This document shows positions 45,726 to 56,622 of a DNA stretch of 64,000 bases, piece after piece; positions within the stretch are counted from its first letter, which is position 1; each line of letters begins with the position of its first letter. The notes under the pieces were generated by a model. That model was not told the origin of the DNA, did not search any database, and saw only the letters and a list, made by a program, of their open reading frames with translations. Position numbers and translations under genes: made by a program. This stretch comes from Bradysia coprophila. Lineage: Eukaryota > Arthropoda > Insecta > Diptera > Sciaridae. The stretch spans positions 992,001-1,056,000 of the forward strand of contig NW_023503496.1 in assembly GCF_014529535.1 (NCBI RefSeq). Direction: 5' to 3'.

Positions 45726-47957
45726 TTACAGTGAATCGTCGGCCATTTTCTTCGTCTTCATCATCTTCTTCAACTTCAGTCTTTGGTACTCGGACGGTGC
45801 ACCGATTTCGCGATGAGAGTATTTCTTATGTCGTTTCACCTGCGAATTTTCATTACTTCTGTATGGACATAGATCACAAGCAAACGGCTTCGAGCCCGTA
45901 TGTGTCCGTAAATGAACCGTCATGTAACTTTTGCTGTAAAACGTTTTACTGCAAATGTCACACGCATAATTTGTGTCGGCACTATGACCCCATCTGTGTC
46001 GCTTCATGCTCAGCGCAGTTTTGAATTTGCTTCCACAGACATCGCACTCGAAATTTCTATCATCCGTGTGGGTTCGCCTATGGTGCTCCAGCGTGTCCTT
46101 CCGTGAGAATTTCGATCCACACGTCTCGCAAGCGAATCGCCGTTCACTATATGAGGCATGGGTCAGTTGATGGGTTATCATGTTGGCTAGTTGGTTGAAG
46201 TTCTTGCCGCACTCCTTGCAAGAGTACGGCGTCGATCCGGAATGAATGCGTTGGTGAACTTTAAGATTCTTCTTCCCGCTGAATGTCTTTCCACATTCGT
46301 CACATATGCAGGACGATTTTTCCTTCTTGGCACGTTCGTGGGCTCGTTGATGGATTTTCAAAGCGCTGACGCGCACGAACCTTCTCTCACATTCGTTGCA
46401 AGAAAACGGCCGTTCCGTTGATTCATCACATGAGTTTTTGGCTGCGGTGTCTTTGTTCAGTAGCTTTCCTTTATCACTCGCATTGTGATCATCCGATGTC
46501 GTTGGCTCAGATTTCCAGATGTCTAATGATGGTTCGTCAATCTCCGTCGTTTCTTCTTCTTCCTTAATTTGAGTTAAGACGGTTGAATCAACGAACAGTG
46601 ACTGTAGTGTGTCGGTGCTATGATCTACCGAAAACTTATCTTCGAATTCGGTGGACTCGTCGTCATTCGTCTCTAACCAGCTTTCTGAACAGCTTGACTC
46701 GCTCGCTACGCTTTTCTCGATTTTGATGGTTATGAGCGGTTGTTGAGACTCAGTACCAGATTCCGTTGCATCCTTCGATTCATTCAAGTCAGGCGTGTTA
46801 AATGGGACAATGTCCGTTGAACCTATGGCACTGATTTCTGATGATTCTAATGACTGCACATGATCGTAGCTACTTTGCTCGTCGTGTGTAACAGTTTTGG
46901 GTGCTGGACCTGTTACGGATATCCTGTCGAGTTGCACTGCCGTCTTCTGTTGTTTCAATGGAGCTGTTGATAGGCCATGTTGCTTCATTCTGTGCGTTTT
47001 AAGCGTATATTGCTGAGTAAACCGCAGCCCACATTCCTCACATCCGTAGGGCCTAACATCGCTGTGTATCACTTTGTGCACGCTCAACGCTCCGTTCTGA
47101 GTGAATCGTTTGCCGCAAATTTCACAACCGAATGGCCGTATGGTCAAATGATTACGTTGGTGCGCGTTGAGACTTGTCTTGTGATAAAATCCTTTTCCGC
47201 ATTCCGAACAATTGAACGGCTTACCATCGACGGCGGTGTGCGTTTTTTTGTGCGACTTCAGCAGTGATCTGCTGTAGAACCTCATTTCGCATTCGTCACA
47301 TTCGAACGGACGGTTGCCACTGTGCTCCAGTTGGTGTTTAGTGAGACCGCGTCTTTGGGCGAATCCCTGACCACATTCGCTACAGACATACGGCCGCTCA
47401 CCACTATGCTTCGATCGATGATGGAATTGCAGATAGAATTTCGATTGAAATCCCAGGCCGCACACCTCGCAGAAAAACTTGCGTTCATCGGACTTTCGGT
47501 CGGCGTCGTGCGTCCTTCGGTGTAGCTTCAAAGCATAACTTTGACGGAAGTTGGCTCCACAGTTTTGCTCAGGGCAAACGTAAGGCCTTAGATCGGAGTG
47601 CAACAGTTTGTGACGACGGAGATTTTCGGGTCGACTAAATTCCTTGTCACAAACGTCACAGACACATGACTGCTTCTTGCCCTTCTTTTCAACTTTCTCA
47701 CCATCAGATTTGGTAGCAGACATTTTCCCCAGCTGTCGCTTCCGATTGTGTCGTTTGTCGATGATGCATTTGACATCATATTCAGCAGTTGGATCTTGAA
47801 TACCACCAATTTCTATTGAAGCATTTTCGGCCTCACAGCACGAATTGTTCGACGCATCTTGGCTAATTATTGTTAGCAGCTCGGCATTGACATCGATGCC
47901 AGTTTCTAATTTGACGGTGTCATCGTCAGGTTCAGTCTTAAGCCAGACTACTTCCAT
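45726..47957 (-). CDS. C2H2 zinc-finger protein with 15 fingers, intronless
   Basis: The 743-residue protein is a likely sequence-specific DNA-binding regulator in the nucleus. The first 95 residues are acidic, then a basic stretch (KKGKKQ). Eight C2H2 fingers follow (from CDVCDKEFSRPENLRRHKLLH to CEECGLRFTQQYTLKTHRMKQH). A 170-residue Ser/Glu-rich linker separates them from seven more fingers ending in CDLCPYRSNENSQVKRHKKYSH. Several linkers fit the TGEKP-like H-S-x-x-R-P-Y/F spacing. No ZAD, BTB or SCAN domain was seen at the N terminus. The single exon is unusual here but common for such genes. The start at 47957 is the first ATG of the frame. Orthology cannot be assigned because finger arrays diverge fast. 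Confidence 0.9.
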   Translation of the reverse strand: MEVVWLKTEPDDDTVKLETGIDVNAELLTIISQDASNNSCCEAENASIEIGGIQDPTAEYDVKCIIDKRHNRKRQLGKMSATKSDGEKVEKKGKKQSCVCDVCDKEFSRPENLRRHKLLHSDLRPYVCPEQNCGANFRQSYALKLHRRTHDADRKSDERKFFCEVCGLGFQSKFYLQFHHRSKHSGERPYVCSECGQGFAQRRGLTKHQLEHSGNRPFECDECEMRFYSRSLLKSHKKTHTAVDGKPFNCSECGKGFYHKTSLNAHQRNHLTIRPFGCEICGKRFTQNGALSVHKVIHSDVRPYGCEECGLRFTQQYTLKTHRMKQHGLSTAPLKQQKTAVQLDRISVTGPAPKTVTHDEQSSYDHVQSLESSEISAIGSTDIVPFNTPDLNESKDATESGTESQQPLITIKIEKSVASESSCSESWLETNDDESTEFEDKFSVDHSTDTLQSLFVDSTVLTQIKEEEETTEIDEPSLDIWKSEPTTSDDHNASDKGKLLNKDTAAKNSCDESTERPFSCNECERRFVRVSALKIHQRAHERAKKEKSSCICDECGKTFSGKKNLKVHQRIHSGSTPYSCKECGKNFNQLANMITHQLTHASYSERRFACETCGSKFSRKDTLEHHRRTHTDDRNFECDVCGSKFKTALSMKRHRWGHSADTNYACDICSKTFYSKSYMTVHLRTHTGSKPFACDLCPYRSNENSQVKRHKKYSHREIGAPSEYQRLKLKKMMKTKKMADDSL

Positions 47958-48133
47958 GGTCTCTAGTTCGATGCTGGAATGAACAATTTGCTGTGAGCAT
48001 TCGGTATTTCATGTTGATTCACTTGATTGCTGATCAAGCGAACAATCGTACCTTCGAGCTGGGTTTTGCTGGTGAAGTTTACACGGAATAATCTCCCGGA
48101 CTATGGCTTCAACAAATCGATCTTACAGAGAGT

Positions 48134-48312
48134 GCCCGACAAAAACATCGTCGATCGATCAACAAACGTTCGAAAGAAAACAAAAATCTCATTTTTGACG
48201 TTTGGATAATAATAACATTGCAGTTGCGTGTGTGAGTGTGTGTATGTGTATGACACAAGGCTTTGCTGTGAGCAGCCGCTTCTGAAATGAAATTTGAATT
48301 CCTTTTTTTGGG
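48134..48312. promoter_or_regulatory. Upstream block shared by the synaptojanin and zinc-finger genes (copy 2)
   Basis: CGACAAAAACATCGTCGATC to AAATTTGAATTCCTTTTTTT, matching 42485-42732 with a shorter middle. It ends 177 bp before the zinc-finger start codon. Confidence 0.5.
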
Positions 48313-48967
48313 ATATCTCTTTCTTTATAAGTTCTGGAAGGACCTAGGTTTAGGCTACCTTTTCTAGTCAGTAGATGTTGGGACCCCAAGTTAGATGCAA
48401 TTAATGCGAAAATAAAACCTTCAAAACACTTCTCTCCTCGATGAGTAAGAAGATATTTCCTGGTCTCATCTTGTTAGACAAAATTTTGTTACAAAAATCT
48501 CTCAACGAAAAATTTGTTTAATCTGACCACACATTCCTATCTTGTGACTGGTGCAACCAGAATAGATAATTTTATCAGTTTTCGAGTTGAAATGAATGAA
48601 TTTACAGAATCGAAAACCCGCTGACAACACTTGAATTACCTAAGTTCGACTGCTTATTTGTGCTAATCGTTTTTGCATCGATTTCACAAATTGTGTGATT
48701 GTTTTCGGATGACAAGTTTTTTACCGCTGGGCGTAGATCTCGTAGCATTCATAATTTGACAGTTGCAGAACTGTCAAGTTAAGAATTCTTAAATTTAGGA
48801 ATGTTACAAGAATCGGCACCCTGGGTGTAGATTCTCATACTGTTCGTAACTTGAGAGTTGTATGTATAAAATTCCATAAGAACTGTCAAGTTACGAATTC
48901 TTAAAGTTAAGAAAGGCATGAGAATCTACGCACTGCTCTGATTATAGAGTGTTCATAACTCTGGGGT

Positions 48968-49107
48968 ACAGATTTGTTCCAGGGCCAAATTTCAAATTTC
49001 ATCAATATTTTGTATAAAAAAATCGCTTGTGTTGTTTTGCTGGGGATGAAATCATTGACATTTGTGCTGTTAAAACTCGCGTTTATAGTTATTTCGAAAA
49101 AACCTAC
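48968..49107. repeat. Family-A MITE, copy 7 (most diverged)
   Basis: GATTTGTTCCAGGGCCAAAT to TTATAGTTATTTCGAAAAAACC, with TCATCAATATTTTGTAT and GGGGATGAAATC inside. Confidence 0.6.
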
Positions 49108-49487
49108 TGAGGCGACGCTTTTTTTGTATTCACAAAATATACTTCGGTGCGATGGTAGTGCCATAATAGATTGTGGAAATTGTTATCGTCACTACCGCAA
49201 AAATCAGCTTCGAGCCGGTCTTTTTAGATACGAAATTCAAAAATCAAAATCATTTTTTAGGAAATTAAATTTTCGATCACATTGTCCACGAAAATATTGT
49301 TCGATGAAATGACCGACTTGCCGACAGCGTCAATCATTGAGAGTCCTGTGAAATAGTGCTCAAATCCGCAATCTATGACAAAAACATAATAATAAACGTG
49401 AGTAACCCACGGAGAGTAAAAACTCGCGCTCTTAGAACAATTCATATTAGACGGTCTCGGCCTGAACAAAGAATCGATTACGCTAGA

Positions 49488-49551
49488 CTGGATGGCTAAG
49501 TGGTTACATTTACAAGTCTTCCACCAAAATGATCCGAGTTCGATTGCCATG
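49488..49551 (+). repeat. tRNA-derived sequence, same family as 7041-7109
   Basis: GGATGGCTAAGTGGTTAC and the B-box-like GAGTTCGATTGCC, with TTCCACCAAAATGATCCG between, match the minus-strand sequence at 7041-7109 position for position. The stems are degraded. Confidence 0.6.
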
Positions 49552-49589
49552 TTCACATTGACGTTTTTCTACTTATTTTATTGGTTGGT

Positions 49590-49735
49590 AACTGTCACGT
49601 AAACGGAGTAAAAAATTGAAATAAATTCAATTTCCACTCCGTTTGCGTGACAGTTCTTTTGTTCTATTTTACAACTGTCATGTAAACGGAGGCTAAACGG
49701 AGTGCTCTTTTTAAGTGGAAACTATACTTTAAGCT
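49590..49735. repeat. Palindromic MITE (family P), partial copy
   Basis: From AACTGTCACGTAAACGGAGT to AAGTGGAAACTATACTTTAA it matches the right two thirds of 2821-3039 almost exactly. Confidence 0.8.
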
Positions 49736-50523
49736 TCACCTTCGCAGCTCGGAATTAAGTCTATTGTATTCGTAGATTGACTTTCGTAGAGAAGGATTAA
49801 AATGCGAATCATAGACTTGCCTCATTCTTCTCGACGAGCGTTGATAAACGGTACGGTTGAATCTAATGTCAAAACTATGCTTTGTCATCATTTTAATCAT
49901 TTTGTGGAGATGCGTTACTCGATCAACAACAGCTAGCTATCCGAGCGGAAGTATGCTGGTGCTGTTTGCTTGAAATCACTCTCTCCGATAACACTGTATT
50001 TACTCATGTACCACTCATGCTTGAAGTGCCCTGCTGTATTACATAAAACATTCTCTTATCATAAAGTGCGCAAACAGCATGATACGACGCATAGGGTAAT
50101 TTTATAATCGGTCCTGTCAAACCATTTTCTGTCACCACTGGCTTTGTGTGGTGGTGGTGGTGTTTTTTTTTGCAAAAGAAATGTCAACGAATTCCGTGCA
50201 GTGTGTGTCGCTTATTTCGGTTCCCTGTTTGCATTTGATTAAAACAAAAGAAATTTCCGAAATATTCGCGTGAATCTGTGTAAATTCAGCAGATCGATTG
50301 ATTTCAAATCATTTCCCGAAGTGAAGCAGTGACAAAACCATTCCGTGTCGTTCCCCGCGAATAAGGTTTCATCAAACGCCGGCTATCGAAAACATTTTTC
50401 GATTACAAAACATTGCGAAAAGCAAAAAGTGCAAAAAGCTAATTTGTTTGGGTGCACGAACGCGCTGTGTGTCTTAGTTTAGTTTTGGGTGCATCTGGAA
50501 TATCGGAAAAAAGCGACAATAAA

Positions 50524-53500
50524 ATGGACAAAAGCAGCGAAGAATTGCTGTGGGCAATTAAGAACGGCGAATTGAATACCGTAAAGGATGTCGTTGAGAA
50601 TCAGGTACGTGTGGTCGTTCATTCTCTTCGCATTTTTGTCAGACATGACACGTAATATTCTGTTTATGTCGTTCCTCCGTATCTGCACCAGAACTTTGAC
50701 GTCAACTATGAGATTGCTTCACGATATCCGTTACATTATGCAGCTGATTATGGACAGACGAACGTTCTGGATTATCTACTGACCAAAGGAGCTAACGTTG
50801 ATGTATGTTATTAATGCTGGTTAGGGTGGATCGGTTTGTAGAGATTTTTGTGTGTGAATTGAACGACCTTTTGTTATAGTTCGAAAACTGGGGAACTGTA
50901 GGAAGGGAGAGGAACGTAGCTTAATCCATGGTGGCTCAGGGAAATTTTAAGAGCGAGGGAGGGCGAAATGGACTCTGCTTAAAAGGAAGAAAGCTTTAAG
51001 GATGTTGAATGTGAACAGTCGCCGGCAAATAATTTCGCTGCAGGTTCCATAGGGTTCTCTGTCTCGGAAATCTCTTATTTTTGACTCGGTTTATAGTTCC
51101 TTTTTTTCGCTTCATCGTCAAGCAGAACTTCACACTTGGCTTAACGGTTTAGGTTTTCAGTCAAGACTCGACACTCTCCATCCGTTCCAACGTATTGTCT
51201 ATACTATTTGAAGCCTTCATTTTGACTGTTCAATGAATCAGTGTTCATCCAGCAACAGGTTAAAGTTCAGGTCAGGTAATTTTAGGAAAATAGTCGGAGC
51301 CGATATGAACCAAGATTTCATTGAAATGTGTCAAGTCAGCTTTTAGTTAATCTGAAATGTTCTCGCCAGATTTCAAGATCGAGAGAGATTCATGTCGGGC
51401 TCAAGTAAATCAGTTCAGAATTTTCATTTTTACTCCAATTCGAATATTCTTGACCACACCTTCAAGTTCTTTTATAGCTCGATAGTGCATGTACGTTTAT
51501 AATAACCCGGAGGGGTAGGGTAATCTGGCACACCGTCACATCGATGGTGTGCCAGATTCACCTGCACGGTGCGAATTTGGCACAGCCATGACGTTTCGTT
51601 ACATGTCGTAAAAGGAGGCATGCTACGATAGCGTGTGCCAGATTCCCGGATGCCCTCGAAGAATAAGCGCTTTTTTCCCACATACCAAAAAAGTACTTCG
51701 TGTGAGAGACAAAATTGAATTTTTTTAAATTTTTGCTTTGTTTATTGGACGTCTGAGCTGTCACAGCTAGCTCTCTCAAGGAGTACTTTTTGTTGAGTGG
51801 AAACCTTACTTAAAGTTTGTTCAAAACATTTGGTCTTTTAGTTATTGGAATGTCCTAACTTAGGTAGACTCAGTATGTCAATGAAATGTACACGTATAGT
51901 ATGCCTACCTACCCTCTCGAAGGCCGTACCAAGTCTCGAAAATAAAATTGCCGGAGCGAACATGTTTCGTCAAGTTTAGGTGTAAAACGATGAAATTTTC
52001 CTGGCCGGCCACAGTGACTCAATGTGATTAAAAGATGCGTCAACTCACAGACATTTTCGAAAATGCATAACTTAAAAATCCTTACCGTTAGATCTCGCGT
52101 TACATGTTCAATTAAAAATCAGAAAGTCTTGCAAATAGGACGTGTTATATTGACCTTAAGAGCAATGAACCCTTTGTAAATTTGCAGTCCACATTTAGGC
52201 GGAAAAGTATTCGTTTTTTTATGATTTCTCTGAATCAAAATCTTTTTTTGAAAAATTAGAACCATCAAAGCACGCAAAAATGTCTTACTTTTAAAGGAAA
52301 AATTGGTTTGTGAGTCACAACTTATCACACTTGGAGAAACCTTTGCAGATTGTGCAAATTTATGTAACATGCAGAGGTTTCTCCAAGTGGGTTAAGTTAT
52401 GACTCACAGACCAATTTTTCCTTTAAAAGTAAGACATTTTTTAGTGCTTTGATGGTTCCACTTTTTCAAAACAAGATTTCGGTTTCGGTTCAGAGAAATC
52501 ATCGAAAAACGATTATTTTTCCGCCTAAATGTAGGCTATAAATTTGAAAAGGATCCATTGCTCTCAAACCATGATTTCCACTAATATAATTCTTATCACG
52601 TTGGCTAAAAGTCAAATTCGCTTTGTTAGATTGCATTGTATGCCAAAACTCAATTCTAACGAATGCAGTTTCAACTACCTAGAGAGGAAATTTGTACGAC
52701 GAAATGTGGTCCCAACATCAGTTTGTATAATTTTGAATTTGAATTTTGAACAGTTTATTATCAAACGGCCCTGAAACGAAAATCTTGGCGAGTATAACTG
52801 TTCTAATAAATGGATTTGAAAGGTTCGAACTCTCTACAAATCGCAGTTGCTCGGAATTTTCTCTCTAGGTGTAATTATACTCTTAGGTTCCAACAATATT
52901 TTAACACCAAATGCATCATAACAAATCTTATATTCACCGGAAGCTTGGTTTCCGTAAAGTTTGTGATCCGTTGAGCGTTCGCGTTACCTTCAGTGTTTAT
53001 ATACTTCGGCTGTTAGCAGTGAGGTGCGGCAGAACAGGAAAAGTAGATAAATATGCAGTTTTTCTTGCTTTCTCGCCAATAGCAACAGTTGTACAAACCT
53101 GATTTTGAATATTTTGTTTCGTCTCGTCAATACCTTCCATTTGACATATCTGACACCATTTTTGAGAGAATGTGGATGGATATTCTCACTCAAAAATGGT
53201 GTGTGAAATATGGAAGGTATTGCCGAGAAATCAAGCAAAACGCTGCCAAACGGCATATTTTCCTGTTTTCCCGCACCTCCTTCCGGTTGAATATCGTTGC
53301 CGTAGCATTGTAGTAAAAGAAAAATCAAATATCTCCCACTCGATGGGAAGAGATATGTTCCCGAAACAAGTCACTAGTTTGTTGTGGCCAAATCCTCAAC
53401 GAATCAGAGATATTACGGATCCGGACTTTCAGGTGAATTGATTTTTTCAATGTTGACAATCATCATATTTTCTTGTGCCTAATGTTGTTGCACCTGCTAA

Positions 53501-53911
53501 GTTTCCCTTCACCACTAGCTGCAACTTGACGCTCATAAACTCAATGTGTGTTCAACACATAACGAAGCTAAATTCACCTGAAAGTAACTGTGCATTTGCA
53601 CAGTGCAAATTGCACTACCTTCAGTGTTTATATACCTTGGTTGTGAATGGGACTGAAATGTGTGAGACAATAAAACCGAAACCGATCCGCCCTTGTCACA
53701 AGCGATTTTTTTTTTCATTGAAATTCTGCAATCGAAACAGGCAGTCGATAAGCATGGCATCACACCGATACTGGCCGCCATTTGGGAAGGACATACGGCT
53801 TGCGTTCAATTGTTGCTGGACAAAGGTGCAACGAAAAGTGGAAGTGCCCCAGACGGTACCAGCTACGTTGATGCAGCCGAAAAGCCTGAGATTAAAAAAC
53901 TTTTAGCTTAA
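50524..53911 (+). CDS. Mtpn: Myotrophin, small ankyrin-repeat protein (3 exons)
   Basis: Myotrophin binds actin capping protein and modulates actin dynamics; it is cytosolic. Exons are 50524-50604, 50692-50802 and 53741-53911, all phase 0 with GT-AG ends (GTACGT/CACCAG; GTATGT/AAACAG), giving 120 residues (vertebrate 118). The sequence matches the family end to end: EELLWAIKNGELNTVKDVVE, then ankyrin repeats RYPLHYAADYGQTNVLDYLL and GITPILAAIWEGHTACVQLL, then a short tail ending KPEIKKLLA. The first intron is 87 bp. The second is 2.9 kb and full of foldback elements. An AATAAA lies at 54178-54183. Confidence 0.94.
51512..51650 (-). repeat. ATCTGGCA element, copy 2
   Basis: Inverted copy of 9771-9903, with four ATCTGGCA/TGCCAGAT (one TTTGGCA) motifs in the same order. 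It lies in myotrophin intron 2. Confidence 0.75.
51683..51800. repeat. Family-D MITE, copy 2
   Basis: Inverted relative of 32719-32830 (ACCAAAAAAGTACTTCGTGT to AGTACTTTTTGTTGAGTGG). Confidence 0.7.
52158..52560. repeat. Foldback element, about 190-bp arms
   Basis: The left arm holds TTTAGGCGGAAAAGT, AACCATCAAAGCACGC, TTTTAAAGGAAAAATTGG and CTTGGAGAAACCT. All are mirrored in reverse order on the right (AGGTTTCTCCAAG ... TTTTTCCGCCTAAA). The centre is about 25 bp. Confidence 0.85.
52590..53012. repeat. Dispersed repeat shared with 18945-19215
   Basis: ATGCCAAAACTCAA, TTTCCGTAAAGTTTGTGATC and TTCAGTGTTTATATAC match the copy near 19 kb in order, with about 150 bp of extra sequence. It adjoins the foldback at 52158-52560 and may be part of the same element. 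Confidence 0.6.
53030..53290. repeat. Palindrome, partly shared with 30780-31010
   Basis: GTATTGACGAGACGAAA-type sequence (mirrored as TTTCGTCTCGTCAATACCTT) and ATACCTTCCATTTnACA/TGTGAAATATGGAAGGTAT form inverted arms around GAGTGAGAATATCC. It lies in myotrophin intron 2. Confidence 0.6.
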
Positions 53912-54177
53912 GATGCGGACGTGAGTGGGGAATTGGTCGTCGTCGTATGTCAAATGAGAAACAGTGTGTCGTATCAGTATTTCGGTCAAACATCAACAAT
54001 TCCATTATGTGGCTACGTACACAACGGAATGTTTTTACGTAAATTTGTAATTCTTAAGAAGCAAAATTTTTGTTGTTTATAATTTAGAGACAAAAAATGT
54101 TTAATTTCCCGGCAAAGAAAAAAATATTTTGAGAAACATAACGATGTCAGCGATGTAGTAGCTTCGATTGGATCGGC

Positions 54178-54183
54178 AATAAA
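54178..54183 (+). terminator. Poly(A) signal, myotrophin
   Basis: AATAAA, 267 bp after the myotrophin stop codon; the first clear hexamer downstream. Confidence 0.6.
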
Positions 54184-55065
54184 TTATGTGGAAATTTGAA
54201 AAGGGATTCCATCTTTGAATTCATCAGGAAAAAACTCGAAAAATCAACGGTAAAATTGTGAACAATCTCAGAATACAGTGCTGCATCTATAGCATATTCC
54301 CCTCATAATAAGACTTTTCTGGGTTTACACATTCACTCTAAACTGGTCCATCACAATACTCTGCAAGATCGCATGCGATATCACAAGTGTGGTCTTTTTG
54401 AGTTGAAATCTCTTATGGAAAGTTGACACAGCTGGGGTGAAAAAGTTTGGAAAAAAGTAAACTTGAAAGAACTGAAGCGAAAAACAGGGAAGAAAAGGTG
54501 AGCAAAAAGTTGCGGTTCTCTATCTCGTGAGAGAATGTGACGTTTTTAACCCGCCTGAATATAAAAGTGATTATTTGTTGGACTACTCGCTGTGCACGGT
54601 CTATATATATCCCTTTCAACTGTTGTACTGAGTAAAAAAGTCCAAAAAAACTGCAAAATACGGAAAAATGGCTTGACTTTAGCATAATTTGGGGTAGAAC
54701 GTTGTGACCCCGTTCATCGACCTAGCCTTCGATGGTCAACTCTTTCGACCCCATATTAACTGTACATTGTTGTCACATATCTCAACTTTCTAACGACATA
54801 TCACTTCAATGTGTATTTACAACGCACTTCAAGCATGAGTGAAACCCGACCGTGTATCGAACAATTTTTTGCATTGCAAAGAAATTTTGAACAAATTTTC
54901 ATCCAAAATTCTACTATTTGGTAGCTGGCTTTAGAAGCACTTTTGCTTGAAGTGCGTTGGTATTTGGAATCAATTTAATGCGTAACGGCAGGCCTACTCA
55001 AAAAATATGAACCATGATCAAAGTGAAGAAGATTCATAGTGGTAGAGAATTGACAGCACATTTTG

Positions 55066-56600
55066 TTAGAACGAGCTCGTCCAAAAAATTCAGCTTTAGT
55101 CACAAGTCACAAACAACGTTTTTTGCGTTTGAAAACTGAAATGAGACGAAACCACAACAACAATACCAAAGAAATCACTCTACGAGCCATTTCAACAGCA
55201 AAACATGTCCACTTGATCGCGGCCAGAATTTTATACGTGAAAATCCATTTTCGGCCAGAGAGAGGAGAGAACTTTCTTGGCTGTAGTTTGCGTGTCGAAT
55301 CCACCGAATTTCAGTCTTCAAGCGCGACAATAGTATGTTGTTTTACTAGTATTGTAATGTTGATTACGAGCGATTTCAATCTAGTTATCGGTATAGCAAT
55401 CCGTCGTATTTCAATTCACGGTGGCACAAAACCTTTTTAGGCAACTGAGTGACAATTTCACCTCTAGCCACTTAAATAGTTTTTTGAGAGGAAATTTACA
55501 TTGCCAAGCCGATAGAATTGGCGAAGGAAAGACTTGTGGTTTATAGTAGAATTGTAGAATTAGTAACACTACAACATAAGCTAGCGTTCCGGTTAAAACT
55601 TACTGCTTAGAACATCATCTACTATTTGCACTATAGAGTGTTTAAGTGAGAGAGATGGCGAAACGACAACCGATTGTTCAATCTGGGGATCTGCTGTCAG
55701 ATTCTTTTGTATTATCGATGACAGCAGACCCCGAGTTGATTTTCCATCTCGCTCTACTTAAACACCGTATAAACCACACGCCTTTCTTTCGCCAATTTAG
55801 TTCGGCTCCACCTCGTTAGGACAAAAAATTCAGCCTTCATCACGAGTCACAAACGACGATTTTTGTGCTTGACAACTGAAATGAGACGAAACCACAACAC
55901 CATTAACATAGAAATCATTCTACAGCCATTTCAACAACAAAGCATGCCCACTTGATCGCGACCGGAAAAATATATATGAAATTCCATTTTCGGCCGGAGA
56001 GAGCGTCCGAGAAAGTACTTTTCATACCTAGGACCCGAAAAGTGCGTATTCGATTCCACACCTCGCCTTCGGCTCTGTCTGGAAACTTCTCACACGCTAA
56101 AAAAGACTTTTAGTACTAGGTACGAAATGTACTATTCTTGGCCGCAAATACCTCTCTCTGAGAAGTAAAGAAAAATTGAAATTCTCTATCGTAGAATGCG
56201 TGTCGAAATCCGTCGAATTTCAGTCTTCAAGCACAAAATAGTTTATTTTGTCATGAGTGATGAAAAGCTGAATTTTTCGGTGCTAGTCAGCTCCGCCTCG
56301 TTAGGACAAGCCTACCGAAAAATTCCACTTTCATCACGAGTCACAATTGACGTTTTTTTTAGCTTGAAAACTGAAATGAGACGAAGCCTCTACAACATTG
56401 ACAAAGAAACCACTCTGCAGCCACTTCAACAACAGAGAATGCACACGTGATCGCGTCTGAAAAATATGTATGAAATTCCATTTTCGGCCGGAGAGAGAAA
56501 CTTTTTGGGCCGCAAATACCTCTCTTTGAGTTGTACAGAAAAATTGAACCATTCGATCGTAGTTTGCGTGTCGTAATCTGCCGAATTTCAGTCTACCGTA
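55066..56600. repeat. Three diverged direct copies of a roughly 280-bp repeat
   Basis: Copies start at about 55070, 55810 and 56290. Each contains CACAArTnACGwTTTTT, AACTGAAATGAGACGAA, CCATTTTCGGCC(A/G)GAGAGAG and GCGTGTCG...GAATTTCAGTCT. The second copy is interrupted at 56010-56130 by sequence with TACCTAGGAC and GTGTGAGAAG words, related to 15200-15235. Confidence 0.75.
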
Positions 56601-56622
56601 CTAGTCGAGTTTTCGAGTTTTT

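Larger units (their letters stand above)
47958..50523. other. Intergenic between the zinc-finger gene and myotrophin
   Basis: It contains the second upstream block (48134-48312), a family-A MITE (48968-49107), a tRNA-derived repeat (49488-49551) and a half copy of the family-P palindrome (49590-49735). 48740-48950 has loosely repeated GTAACTTGAGAGTTG and AACTGTCAAGTTA motifs. Myotrophin 5' sequence probably begins in 50200-50523. Confidence 0.45.

Noticed and set aside
55063-55440. 125-codon open frame
   Set aside because: It lies within a three-copy repeat whose other copies have stops in this frame.
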